This document shows positions 47,326 to 55,224 of a stretch of DNA of 64,000 nt, in pieces. Source of the DNA: an uncultured Oscillospiraceae bacterium (GTDB lineage Bacteria > Bacillota > Clostridia > Oscillospirales > Oscillospiraceae); assembly GCA_910587285.1 (NCBI GenBank), contig CAJULM010000003.1, positions 1 through 64,000 of the forward strand, given 5' to 3'. The notes under the pieces are model-generated. The model was not told the origin of the DNA, searched no databases, and saw nothing but the letters and a program-made list of their open reading frames with translations. How positions within the stretch are numbered: position 1 is the first letter of the stretch; each line of letters opens with the position of its first letter. The translations under genes were made by a program, and so were the position numbers.

Positions 47326-49650
47326 ATGACGGCGAACGAGGGAACGAAACGGGAAAAGCGGGGGCGCGGGCTGTCTGTGCCGGTGATGATGCGCCTGTCC
47401 GACTGCGCGGTGCGGTTTCTGCTGGCGGCAGTGCTGGCGGGGGCGGAGCTGATGGGGGGGCACGCCCTGTTCGCCCTGGCGCTGGTGGGGGTGTGCGAAC
47501 CGGGGATGGAGGGGCTGGCCGCGCTGGTGGGCGCCGCGCTGGGGTACTTATCCTTCCGGGGCGTGGTGGAGGGGCTGCGGTATATCGCCGCGGCGATGAT
47601 GATCTATGCCGTCTCTCTGGCCATGGGGGAATTTGAGCTGTACCACCGGCGCTGGTTCATGCCTGCGGTGGCGGCGGCGGTAAACGGCGTGGTGGGCTTT
47701 GTCTACCAGTCCGCCGCCGGCTGGGGCCGGGGTGACGTGGTGGGCTTTGCCACCGAGGTGATCCTCACCGCCGGGACGGTGGTGCTCTACCGCCAGGCTT
47801 TTGACGTGTGGGAAAAACGCCGCCCGGGGAGTGCGCCGGATGTGCGCCAGGGGGCGGGGCTGCTGATGCTGTGCGCCACGCTGATGATGTCCCTGGCCCG
47901 GGTGACGGTGGCGGGGGACTACTCTCTGGGACGGGTGCTGTGCGTGGGCGCGGTGCTGCTGTGCGCCTGGAAGGGGGGCGTGGGCGTGGGGGCGGCCGCC
48001 GGAGTGACGGCGGGGCTGGCCATGGGCTTTTCCGCCGGGCAGCCCGCATGGTATACCCTGATGTACGCCCTGCCCGGCGTGTTCACCGGGATTTTTGCCA
48101 AACAGAGCCGCCTGATGTGCGCTGCGGCCTACGCCCTGAGCGGGTTGGCGGCGGCCCTGTGGACCTGGGAGAGCGGATCGGGGGACGCGTTCCTCTGGGA
48201 GCTGGCGGCGGGGGTGGCGGTGTTCCTGGTGGTACCGGACAAGCTGCTGCGCCGGGCCGCCGGCCTGACCCGGCAGGAGGAGCCGGAGGGGGAAAGTGAC
48301 CGGGCCAGGGAGTTTGCCGCCGGACGCCTGCGGGGGACCGCCGAAGCGTTTCGGGCGGTGGCGGGAGGGCTGCGCCTGGCCTTTCAGGTTCCGGCGGAGC
48401 CCAACGATGGCGACGCGGCCCGGATCTTTGACCGCGCGGCGGACCGGGTGTGCGTGAAGTGCAAGCAGAAGGAGCGCTGCTGGCAGCGGGAGTATCAGGC
48501 CACCAAAACCGCCCTGGCGGACGCCCTCACCCCCATGCTGGACCGGGGGGCGGGGGCCATGGAGGATTTTGCCCCCCACTTCTCCAGCCGGTGCATCCAC
48601 TTCGAGGCCTTTTTGATGGCGGCCAACGGAGAGCTCACCGCGCTGCTCCACCGGCGGCGGTACGACAGCCGGGTGCGGGAGAGCCGGGCGGCGGTATGTG
48701 CCCAATATGGACACATGGCGGCGGTGCTGGAGCGCACGGCGGCGGAGCTGGCCCGGGAGAGCGCGGTGGATGTGCGCCGGCAGCGGCTCATGAAGCAGCG
48801 CATGACGGCCCTGGGGCTGGACGGCCGGTGCACTGTGTACGCCGACCAGTACGGCCACCTTCAGGTGGAGGTGGACGGCCCCGGCGCGGAGCAGCTGGCC
48901 AAGGAGGGAGAGCTGGGGCGGCTGAGCGCCATTTTGGGCTGCCCCCTGCGGGACGCGGACAGCCAGCGGGGGCGGGCGCGCCTCAGCCAGCGCGAGCCGC
49001 TGATGGCGGTGGCTGGGGTGGCCTCGGCGGACCGGGAGGGCCAGCCGGTGAGCGGCGACGCGGGGGTATGGTTTAAGGACAGCGCGGGGGTGCTCAACTT
49101 CCTGTTGTGCGACGGCATGGGCAGCGGCCCCGCCGCCCGGGAGGACAGCGACTGCGCCCTGCGTCTGCTGGAAAAATTCCTCCGGGCGGGGCTGGAGCCG
49201 GAGGAGGCGCTGAATACTGTGGGGGAGGCCCTGGCCCTCCGGGGGGAGGAGCAGGGCGGGTTTACAACTGTGGACCTGCTGCGCATCGACCTGTTCAGCG
49301 GCAAGGGGGCGGTGTACAAGCTGGGCGCGGCCCCCACCTATCTGCGCCGGGGGGGCGTGGTGGAACGGCTGACGGGAGAGTCCCTGCCCGCGGGGGTGCC
49401 CGCCGGGGCTGGGGGCGGCCCAGACGTGTTTCAGCTGGCCCTGGACGCGGGGGACTGCGTGGTGCTGCTCAGTGATGGAGTGACCACCGGGCGGGACGAC
49501 CGCTGGGTGCGCCAGGTGCTGGAGAGCTTTGACGGCCTGTCCCCCCAGGAGCTGGCGGGGCGCATCCTGAAGGAGAGCAACGGCAGAACGGGCAGCGGGG
49601 ACGACCGCACCGTGATCGCCATCAAGCTGGACGTGCGGGAGCGGACATGA
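47326..49650 (+). CDS. spoIIE: Stage II sporulation protein E
   Basis: A 774-residue membrane phosphatase that activates sigma-F in the forespore by dephosphorylating SpoIIAA. About ten membrane segments (about 20-310) precede a regulatory region with Cys residues (VCVKCKQKERCWQ, about 370-385). The C-terminal PP2C/SpoIIE phosphatase domain (about 560-770) has metal-binding motifs LLCDGMGSGPAAREDS, VLLSDGVTTGRDD and GSGDDRTVIAIKL. I start it at 47326, with CGGAGGG eight bases upstream; the frame is open from 47287. It is a single gene divergent from dusB. Confidence 0.95.
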   Translation: MTANEGTKREKRGRGLSVPVMMRLSDCAVRFLLAAVLAGAELMGGHALFALALVGVCEPGMEGLAALVGAALGYLSFRGVVEGLRYIAAAMMIYAVSLAMGEFELYHRRWFMPAVAAAVNGVVGFVYQSAAGWGRGDVVGFATEVILTAGTVVLYRQAFDVWEKRRPGSAPDVRQGAGLLMLCATLMMSLARVTVAGDYSLGRVLCVGAVLLCAWKGGVGVGAAAGVTAGLAMGFSAGQPAWYTLMYALPGVFTGIFAKQSRLMCAAAYALSGLAAALWTWESGSGDAFLWELAAGVAVFLVVPDKLLRRAAGLTRQEEPEGESDRAREFAAGRLRGTAEAFRAVAGGLRLAFQVPAEPNDGDAARIFDRAADRVCVKCKQKERCWQREYQATKTALADALTPMLDRGAGAMEDFAPHFSSRCIHFEAFLMAANGELTALLHRRRYDSRVRESRAAVCAQYGHMAAVLERTAAELARESAVDVRRQRLMKQRMTALGLDGRCTVYADQYGHLQVEVDGPGAEQLAKEGELGRLSAILGCPLRDADSQRGRARLSQREPLMAVAGVASADREGQPVSGDAGVWFKDSAGVLNFLLCDGMGSGPAAREDSDCALRLLEKFLRAGLEPEEALNTVGEALALRGEEQGGFTTVDLLRIDLFSGKGAVYKLGAAPTYLRRGGVVERLTGESLPAGVPAGAGGGPDVFQLALDAGDCVVLLSDGVTTGRDDRWVRQVLESFDGLSPQELAGRILKESNGRTGSGDDRTVIAIKLDVRERT

Positions 49651-49685
49651 TATAAAGTCCGCGACGGCCTGTACAGAAGTTTTGC

Positions 49686-49714
49686 TGTACAGGCCGGAAT
49701 AACTGTGGTATAAT
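49686..49714 (+). promoter_or_regulatory. Sigma-A promoter of queT
   Basis: TGTACA (49686-49691), a 17-base spacer and TGG-TATAAT (49709-49714), placing the start of transcription at about 49721. Confidence 0.75.
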
Positions 49715-49720
49715 ACCTCC

Positions 49721-49843
49721 GACCGACCTCCACTTCGGTCCAACCGGCGGGCAGAGAGCCGCGGGCGGGAAAGCGCGTTCCCGCCCGGAAGGAACGCCCG
49801 CCGCTGCGCCAACGCGATGGCGCTCTAAATATAAATTGGAGGT
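49721..49843 (+). ncRNA. Candidate preQ1-type riboswitch leader of queT
   Basis: The predicted transcript opens with a hairpin GACCGA (49721-49726) / TCGGTC (49735-49740). Its loop CCTCCA (49727-49732) is exactly complementary to the queT ribosome site TGGAGG (49837-49842), giving a ribosome-site-masking pseudoknot. Between them lie a GGCGGGC / GCCCGCC stem with an inner GGGCGGGAA / TTCCCGCCC hairpin, and a GCGCCA / TGGCGC hairpin. The gene controlled is a queuosine-precursor transporter. preQ1 classes II and III use hairpin-plus-ribosome-site pseudoknots, and class III was described from Ruminococcaceae-type bacteria. The class is not assigned here. Confidence 0.65.
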
Positions 49844-49851
49844 TTTTTGTG

Positions 49852-50382
49852 ATGCGCAAGTTCTCTGTTCTCGATCTGGTCCTGGCCGCCATGGTGGCGG
49901 CGCTGTACACTGTGATGGGCTACTTTGGCAACGTGTTCGGCCTCACCTTTGGCCCGGTGCAGGTCCGCTTTGCCGAGGCCCTCACCGTCCTGCCCGTTCT
50001 GTTTCCCGCCGCCGCGCCGGGGCTGGCGGTTGGCTGCCTCATCACCAACCTGCTCTCTCCCTACGGCCCCGTCGATGTGATTTTTGGCACGCTGGCCACC
50101 GCCATCGCCGCCTGGATCACCATGAAGATGCCCCGGTGGTATCTGGCGGCTCTGCCCCCCATCCTGGTGAACGCCCTGATTCTGCCCCCCATATGGGCCT
50201 GGGCCGAGGTGGGGGCGGTCAATCCCGCGTTTTGGACGGCCTGCGGCTTCAACGCCCTCACCTTCATTCCCGGCGAGGCGCTGGCCTGCTATGTGCTGGG
50301 TACGGTGCTGCTCAAGGCGCTGTCTCAGGCGCGTGTTCTGAGGCCCGCCATGCGCCGGGAAGCCCAGGCCCCGACTGCTTGA
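49852..50382 (+). CDS. queT: Queuosine precursor ECF transporter S component QueT
   Basis: A 176-residue membrane protein with five to six membrane segments and the QueT-family pattern (VLAAMVAALYTVMGYFGN, FGPVQVRFAEALTVLPVLFP, LITNLLSPYGPVDVIFGTLAT). It is the substrate-binding component that, with the shared ECF module encoded elsewhere, imports queuine or preQ1-type precursors. The start is the ATG at 49852. Its ribosome site (GGAGG, 49838-49842) can be masked by the leader pseudoknot, consistent with ligand control of translation. Confidence 0.9.
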   Translation: MRKFSVLDLVLAAMVAALYTVMGYFGNVFGLTFGPVQVRFAEALTVLPVLFPAAAPGLAVGCLITNLLSPYGPVDVIFGTLATAIAAWITMKMPRWYLAALPPILVNALILPPIWAWAEVGAVNPAFWTACGFNALTFIPGEALACYVLGTVLLKALSQARVLRPAMRREAQAPTA

Positions 50383-50387
50383 AGATG

Positions 50388-50427
50388 AAAAGGTCCCCGG
50401 ACGGTGGAGCGTCCGGGGACCTTTTTT
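50388..50427. terminator. Terminator, queT / MerR-TipAS
   Basis: A 13-bp stem (AAGGTCCCCGGAC 50390-50402 / GTCCGGGGACCTT 50411-50423) with TTTTTT on the plus side and AAAA upstream, shared by convergent genes. Confidence 0.9.
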
Positions 50428-50447
50428 GCCGCAGGGCGTAAAAGGGT

Positions 50448-51188
50448 TCAGGGGTCCTTTTGCACGAACTTGGCTATGGCGGCGCTCATCCTCTGCGCCG
50501 TGCCGGGGCCGTACCGGTCCAGGTTTTCCTGGAATCGGGGGTCGTTGGCGTACATCTCCCCCAGGCAGGCCAGGATGCCGTCGGTGCAGTGGTAGTGGTG
50601 CTGGGTGATGTGCGCCTGCCAGCGCCTCACCAGGGCTTGGGCCTCGGCTCCCTCCGGGTCGCCGCAGGCGCCGAAGGCCCGGAAAATCTCCTCCATCTCG
50701 GCCTGGATGGCCGCCTCCTGGTCCGGGGTGTAGTGTTTATGCTTCTCCCGGCTCTCCAGGAACGCCTCCGCATTGCCCCAGCGCTCCGCCGCCTCCTGGG
50801 CGTAGTGATCCTTTACCGCCTCCCAGTCCGCCTGGGTGGGCTTGGGTCTCTCGTCATACATCGTGATTCCTCCAATCGTTTCGTCCACCAGCCGCAGCAT
50901 ATCGTCCAGCCGCTGCCGCTTCATGAGCAGCAGGGTCCGGTGCTTTTGCAGGGCCTCGGTGCGGTCGTTGTCCGGGGCGGACAGGATGCGGCCGATCTGC
51001 TCCAGGGGCAGGTCCAGTTCTCGGTAGAACAGAATCTGCTGGAGCGTGGCCATGGCCGTGCCGTCGTAATAGCGGTATCCGGCCGGGGTGACCTCCGACG
51101 GTTTCAGCAGCCCGATCTCGTCGTACCAGCGCAGGGTGCGCACGCTGACGCCCGCCCGGCGGGCCGCCTCGCTCACGGATAATCTCAT
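50448..51188 (-). CDS. MerR regulator with TipAS antibiotic-recognition domain
   Basis: A 246-residue TipAL-type regulator. The N-terminal MerR HTH (LSVSEAARRAGVSVRTLRWYDEIGLL, about 1-70) and coiled coil (to about 110) are followed by a TipAS domain (about 125-245: conserved HKHYTPDQEA, ALVRRWQAHITQHHYHC, YANDPRFQENLDRYGPG). TipAS domains bind thiopeptide antibiotics and other hydrophobic or cyclic compounds. The promoter has the MerR 19-base spacer, so it likely activates its own transcription on drug binding. No efflux pump is adjacent. Confidence 0.9.
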   Translation of the reverse strand: MRLSVSEAARRAGVSVRTLRWYDEIGLLKPSEVTPAGYRYYDGTAMATLQQILFYRELDLPLEQIGRILSAPDNDRTEALQKHRTLLLMKRQRLDDMLRLVDETIGGITMYDERPKPTQADWEAVKDHYAQEAAERWGNAEAFLESREKHKHYTPDQEAAIQAEMEEIFRAFGACGDPEGAEAQALVRRWQAHITQHHYHCTDGILACLGEMYANDPRFQENLDRYGPGTAQRMSAAIAKFVQKDP

Positions 51189-51208
51189 CTCTGTTCACCT
51201 CCAGGGAC

Positions 51209-51239
51209 ACTGTAACCCATAACGTAACGGGAGAGTCAA
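51209..51239 (-). promoter_or_regulatory. MerR-type promoter (19-bp spacer) of the TipAS regulator
   Basis: On the minus strand, TTGACT (51234-51239), 19 bases containing the imperfect dyad CCCGTTAC / GTTATGGG, and TACAGT (51209-51214). Confidence 0.8.
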
Positions 51240-51254
51240 GGGGTTTTTCAAAAA

Positions 51255-51270
51255 TGTTTCACGTGAAACG
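51255..51270. promoter_or_regulatory. parS-like site (15/16 match)
   Basis: TGTTTCACGTGAAACG, one mismatch from the ParB site consensus at the last base, lies between the MerR and MocR genes. It is 33 kb from the perfect site at 18324. Clusters of several imperfect parS sites around oriC are normal in Firmicutes. Confidence 0.82.
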
Positions 51271-51276
51271 CACGTT

Positions 51277-52662
51277 CTAACTCCATGCCGCCCGGAGGAG
51301 GGCGGCCGCCCGGCCAATTTCCTCCTCGCTCAGTCCCGCGAAGCCCAGCACCACCGTGGAGGGCGGGGGGGGCAGGCTGTGGCAGTACCGGCTCAGGGGA
51401 TAGACCCGGACGGTCTGCTCCGCCGCCCGCTCCGCCAGCTCCTGTTCGGAAAACCGAGGAAGGGTGAGGAGAAAGTGGAGCCCCGCCTCCGCCCCCGAGA
51501 GGGACGCGCCGGAGAGCTGGGACAGCGCTCTGGTGAACAGGGCGCATTTTTTGCGGTACAGGGTTCCCATCCGGCGCAGATGCCGGCCGTACAGCCCTTG
51601 GGTGATGAAGCGGCGCAGGCTCTCCTGCTCGAACCGGGAGACGGCGCAGGTTCGGTGGGAGAAGGTGTCCTGATACCGCTTCAGCAGCGGTGGGGGCAGG
51701 ATCATGTACGCCACCCGGATGGCGGGGGCGATGGAGCGGGAGAAGGTGCCGATATACACCACCCGCCCCGCCTGGTCCAGCCCCTGAAGGGCGGGGATGG
51801 GCCGGGAGGAGTAGCGAAATTCGCTGTCGTAGTCGTCTTCAATGAGAAAGCGATCCGGCCCGGAGGCCGCCCAGTGAAGCAGGCGGCTGCGCCGACCGGC
51901 GGGCATAGTCACGCCCAGGGGGAATTGGTGGGAGGGCGTGATATAGGCCAGACCTGCACCCGAGGCGGCCAGGGCCTCCGGGTCCATGCCGTATCGGTCC
52001 ACGGGTATGGGAATGGCGGCCAGGCCATGGAGGGAGGCGGCGGCGTAGGCGGCGGGATAGCCGGGGTCCTCCAGCGCGATGGCGCGCTGTTCCGGCAGCA
52101 TTTGCAGCAGCAGGGACAGCAGGTGGTCCACCCCCGCCCCCACCACCACCTGCTCCGGCGAGCAGCGCACCCCCCGGTACTGGGCCAGCAGCTGGGACAG
52201 GGCGGCGCGCAGGGGCTCATCCCCCTGGGGGTGGCCGCGCTGCAAGAGGCCGGGATTTTCGTATACCGCTTCCTTGGTAATTCTGGCCCAGGAGGAGAAG
52301 GGGAAAGCCGACACGTCCACCGCCGAGGTGGAGCAGTCAAGGGCCCAGCGGGGAGAGGCTGCGGGAGCGGGGGCAGCGGCTTTGGCGGGCGGGGGCGGTT
52401 CGGGGGCCGGGGGGAGCAGGTCGGCGCAGACATAGCCGCTTTTTGGCTTGGCCAGTACGTAGCCCTCCGCCGTGAGCAGAGAGTAGGCGGTCTCCACCGT
52501 GCTCATGCTCACCCCCGTCAGGGCGCAAAGCCGCCGCTTGGAGGGCAGCTTGGCCCCCGGCGGCATGGCCCCGGAACGGATGGCCCCGGCGATGTGGCGG
52601 TAGAGCTGATCGTACAGGGGGGCGCCGCTGCGGAACACGGGCAGAGGGAAGGAGCCGTCCAC
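51277..52662 (-). CDS. MocR/PdxR-type PLP-dependent regulator (GTG start)
   Basis: A 461-residue GntR-MocR protein. The N-terminal winged helix (LYDQLYRHIAGAIRSGAMPPGAKLPSKRRLCALTGVSMSTVETAYSLL, about 15-75) and a Pro/Ala-rich linker precede a fold-type-I aminotransferase domain (about 110-460) with EDPGYPA, YITPSHQFPLGV, IEDDYDSEFRY and the PLP lysine region. The expected PLP Lys in GTFSKSIAP is replaced: the sequence reads GTFSRSIAP. I start it at the GTG at 52662, with GAGGTG upstream. Divergent placement from an ECF S component suggests control of vitamin B6 uptake (PdxR-PdxU). Confidence 0.85.
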   Translation of the reverse strand: MDGSFPLPVFRSGAPLYDQLYRHIAGAIRSGAMPPGAKLPSKRRLCALTGVSMSTVETAYSLLTAEGYVLAKPKSGYVCADLLPPAPEPPPPAKAAAPAPAASPRWALDCSTSAVDVSAFPFSSWARITKEAVYENPGLLQRGHPQGDEPLRAALSQLLAQYRGVRCSPEQVVVGAGVDHLLSLLLQMLPEQRAIALEDPGYPAAYAAASLHGLAAIPIPVDRYGMDPEALAASGAGLAYITPSHQFPLGVTMPAGRRSRLLHWAASGPDRFLIEDDYDSEFRYSSRPIPALQGLDQAGRVVYIGTFSRSIAPAIRVAYMILPPPLLKRYQDTFSHRTCAVSRFEQESLRRFITQGLYGRHLRRMGTLYRKKCALFTRALSQLSGASLSGAEAGLHFLLTLPRFSEQELAERAAEQTVRVYPLSRYCHSLPPPPSTVVLGFAGLSEEEIGRAAALLRAAWS

Positions 52663-52710
52663 GCAAATCACCTCGCTAAAACTGACCACATAAAAAAGAT
52701 GAAAACTGGG

Positions 52711-52740
52711 CATGGAAACCATGTCAGATACGCATATAAT
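52711..52740 (+). promoter_or_regulatory. Promoter and inverted repeat of the ECF S component
   Basis: TATAAT at 52735-52740, with TGGAAA (52713-52718) at 16 bases. The same interval holds the inverted repeat CATGG-AAA-CCATG (52711-52723), overlapping the -35, a plausible binding site for the divergent MocR protein. Confidence 0.6.
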
Positions 52741-52787
52741 AGCACCATAGCAGGGGGCCGTCAAGGCCCCGGAAGGAGTTGGAAGGG

Positions 52788-53390
52788 ATGAATCAATCTA
52801 AAAACAGGGAAAGGATCCTAACGCTTTGCGTGGCGGCCATGATGACGGCGCTGGTGACCGCAGGCAATTTCGCGCGCATTGTCCTGCCCCTCTCTGTGGG
52901 CGGCGTCACTGCGTTCACCCTGGGCAATATCATGTGTACGCTGTCCGGGCTGCTGCTGGGGCCCTGGTGGGGCTTTGCCGCCGCCGGACTGGGGTCGCTC
53001 CTCTATGATTTGACACAGGGGTATTACGCGCATGAAGCCTTCATCACGTTCTTTGTCAAGGGCGTCTACGGCCTGGTGTCGGGCCTGGTGATGTATTACG
53101 GCTTCGTCAGGCTGCTGAAGAAGGAGCGGGACAACTATCTGGCCCTGTTGGTATCCTCCCTGTGTGCGGCGCTGGCTTTTCTGGTGATTTACTCTGTGAA
53201 GGTCTATTTCTACAACGGGATGCTCATCGAGGGATTCACCACGCCGGTTCAGTGCTGGGCGCTGATCGTGGGAAAGCTGCCCGCTACGCTGGTGAACGGC
53301 GCCCTGGCTGTGATTTGCGCCCCTGTCCTGAGTGTGGCCATCCGCAAGGCCTTGAAGGAGGCCCGCTTGGAGGAAAAGCTGGGGGGATAG
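52788..53390 (+). CDS. ECF transporter S component, probable pyridoxine type (PdxU-like)
   Basis: A 200-residue membrane protein with five to six membrane segments and the ECF S-component pattern (AAMMTALVTAGNFARIVLPLSVGGVTAFTLGNIMC, LLLGPWWGFAAAGLGSLLYDL). With the shared EcfA-EcfT module it would bring a vitamin into the cell. The substrate is inferred from the divergent MocR/PdxR regulator, a known signature for vitamin B6 transport (PdxU). The sequence alone does not decide it. The start is the ATG at 52788 with AAGGAG upstream. A dispersed repeat (copy E, inverted) follows its stop at once. Confidence 0.75.
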   Translation: MNQSKNRERILTLCVAAMMTALVTAGNFARIVLPLSVGGVTAFTLGNIMCTLSGLLLGPWWGFAAAGLGSLLYDLTQGYYAHEAFITFFVKGVYGLVSGLVMYYGFVRLLKKERDNYLALLVSSLCAALAFLVIYSVKVYFYNGMLIEGFTTPVQCWALIVGKLPATLVNGALAVICAPVLSVAIRKALKEARLEEKLGG

Positions 53391-53505
53391 GGTCGCTCGG
53401 TCGCTTTCGCTGCGGCGCAGGCAAAACCCAGTCCCACTGCGTGGGCCTTGGGCTTTTGCCTTTGCTTCGCTCCAAGCTTCCTCGCTGACCGCTTCTCCGC
53501 GCTTC
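53391..53505 (-). repeat. Dispersed structured repeat, copy E (inverted, 3'-shortened)
   Basis: A 115-bp inverted member of the family, read on the minus strand from GAAGCGCGG (53497-53505). The outer stem is CGGTC / GACCG. The middle stem GGCAAAA / TTTTGCC continues through a bulged G into CCCA / TGGG. The apical stem is CCCAC / GTGGG with a GCA triloop. It lacks the terminal AGCGTGACA and abuts the upstream gene's stop codon. Confidence 0.75.
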
Positions 53506-53508
53506 TAT

Positions 53509-53552
53509 AAAATGAAAGGCCCCCCGGCTCACGCCGGAGGGCTTTCATTTTT
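53509..53552 (+). terminator. Terminator of the ECF S-component gene
   Basis: AAAATGAAAG and CTTTCATTTT arms with an inner CCGGC/GCCGG stem, then TTTTTT. It lies directly after repeat copy E. Bases 53553-53707 hold a TTG-TATAAT-type -10 (about 53636) but no gene that I can see. Confidence 0.82.
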
Positions 53553-53707
53553 TGAGAAAAGAGAGAGGGAGGATAGAGATTGTCGGGCTTTCATCCTGAC
53601 AACATGATAATAACAGACTTCAGATGGGGAATGTTGTATAATTTAAGAACCTTTTGTGAAGTTTTTATGAATGCAGAAGGGATTTGACAAAAACCCCCGC
53701 GGTTCGC

Positions 53708-55075
53708 TCACCGCCGGCCCCGGTATTGGGAGCCTCCCCGGCGTCCGCCGCCGGAATAGCTGTACCGGCGGGCTCGGCGCTGCTTGGGGCGAACCAACGC
53801 TATGTACAGGATCAGCAGCAGGATGAGGATCACGCCGCCGATCACCGCCGCCTTTACCCACCACTTGGACCAGTAAAACTGAATCTGCTGAATGGTGTAG
53901 AGAAAGTCGGAGCGCTCCACGTCGTAGCTGGCGGCCATGTCCAGCGTACCGTAGACCGTGCCGTCATATTGGAACGTAACGGTGCCCAGCTTTTGTCCCT
54001 TCGCAATGGGGGCCTCCACGGAATCGGGCAGGTCGAAGGTGAGCTCGGCCAGCTTGGGGTCGTAGTCGGAGGGCATGGTGGCCTGGATTTCTCCCACCGG
54101 CTGAGCCAGCACGTAGTCTCCCTCGTCGGACAGGGTGACGGGAACCTCCCGGGTGACGTTGTCCGTGTTCTGATCCAGCAGAGTGACCCGGTGAAAATTC
54201 TGAAACGCCCACTCCAGCAGGCGCTTGGATTCGATGAAGGACCAGTAGTGCCTTCCGTTTTCGTCTACCGTGTCCTCGGTGCCCAGCACCACACAGTAAA
54301 ATGTGCGGCCCAGCTCGTCCACGGCGGCGGAGGCCAGACAGCGTCCGGCCTCGCCGGTGTTGCCCGTCTTGATGCCGATGGCCTTTCCATAGTTATAGCC
54401 GATGGCGTAAAAGCTGCTGAGTAGGCCGTTGGAGGAGTAGATGGTCCGCTCCGGCTGGAGGTTGGTGGCCGGAAGGGTGTAGGAGGGGGTGCGCACAATG
54501 GTGCGGAAGGTCTCGTTTTCCATGGCGGCGCTGGCCATGAGGTAGATGTCATATGCGGTGGTGTAGTGCTCCGGGTCGTGGAGGCCGTGGGGGTTCATGA
54601 AATGGGTGTCCTTCATGCCCAGCTCCTGGGCTTTGGCGTTCATCCGGGCCACAAATTCCGCAGAGGTGCCCGCCACCGCTTCAGACAGAATATTGCACGC
54701 CTCGTTGCCGGAGGGCAGCAGGTCGCAGTACAGCAGGTCCAGAATGGAGAGGGTCTCTCCGGCCAGTATGCCTGCCGTGGAGCTGTTCCAGGGCAGGTCC
54801 ACCGCCTGGGCGGAGGCGGTGACCTGGGTATCCAGGGAGAGCTCCCCGGCCGCCACCGCATCCAGCACCACCATGGAGGTCATGATCTTGGTGATGGAGG
54901 CGGGGTACATCCGCTGGTAGGCGTTGAACTCGTAAAGGACCTCCCGGTTGTCGCCGTCTACAACAATGGCGGCCTTAGCCTGGGGCTGGGGGTCCTCCAG
55001 GGCCAGGGCGGGGGCGATAAGAGTTAAGGCCATGAGGCCGGTTAGAAGAAGCGAAAGAAAACGATATTTTTTCAT
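53708..55075 (-). CDS. dacF: D-alanyl-D-alanine carboxypeptidase (DacF/PBP5 type)
   Basis: A 455-residue low-molecular-weight penicillin-binding protein. A signal peptide (about 1-26) is followed by the S11 peptidase domain with SxxK (SITK, about 60), SxN (SGN, about 122) and KTG (about 235). The PBP5 C-terminal beta domain (about 290-390) follows. A C-terminal membrane segment (about 410-432) and a Gly/Arg-rich tail then close the protein. It trims the terminal D-Ala of peptidoglycan stem peptides. A sporulation-specific role (DacF/DacB) is possible. The membrane helix differs from the amphipathic anchor of classical PBP5. Confidence 0.92.
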   Translation of the reverse strand: MKKYRFLSLLLTGLMALTLIAPALALEDPQPQAKAAIVVDGDNREVLYEFNAYQRMYPASITKIMTSMVVLDAVAAGELSLDTQVTASAQAVDLPWNSSTAGILAGETLSILDLLYCDLLPSGNEACNILSEAVAGTSAEFVARMNAKAQELGMKDTHFMNPHGLHDPEHYTTAYDIYLMASAAMENETFRTIVRTPSYTLPATNLQPERTIYSSNGLLSSFYAIGYNYGKAIGIKTGNTGEAGRCLASAAVDELGRTFYCVVLGTEDTVDENGRHYWSFIESKRLLEWAFQNFHRVTLLDQNTDNVTREVPVTLSDEGDYVLAQPVGEIQATMPSDYDPKLAELTFDLPDSVEAPIAKGQKLGTVTFQYDGTVYGTLDMAASYDVERSDFLYTIQQIQFYWSKWWVKAAVIGGVILILLLILYIALVRPKQRRARRYSYSGGGRRGGSQYRGRR

Positions 55076-55151
55076 AGGAATCTCCCGTCATCTATGTTAT
55101 AATACAGAATGCTGCTGCCTGGTGGGCGGCATGATTGGATAAACCACTGTT

Positions 55152-55180
55152 ATTATAGCAGAAAATGCGACCCGGCGCAA
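55152..55180 (-). promoter_or_regulatory. Sigma-A promoter of dacF
   Basis: On the minus strand, TTGCGC (55175-55180), a 17-base spacer and TATAAT (55152-55157), about 75 bases upstream of the dacF ATG. Confidence 0.7.
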
Positions 55181-55224
55181 CCGGGGAAAACAGGCTTTTG
55201 GCCGGATTTTGGAGGACGGAGAGG

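Noticed and set aside
47548..49812. A 754-codon open frame on the minus strand opposite spoIIE
   Set aside because: It is a GC-rich shadow: His/Pro/Gly/Arg-rich with no domain, and spoIIE on the other strand has full membrane and phosphatase domains.
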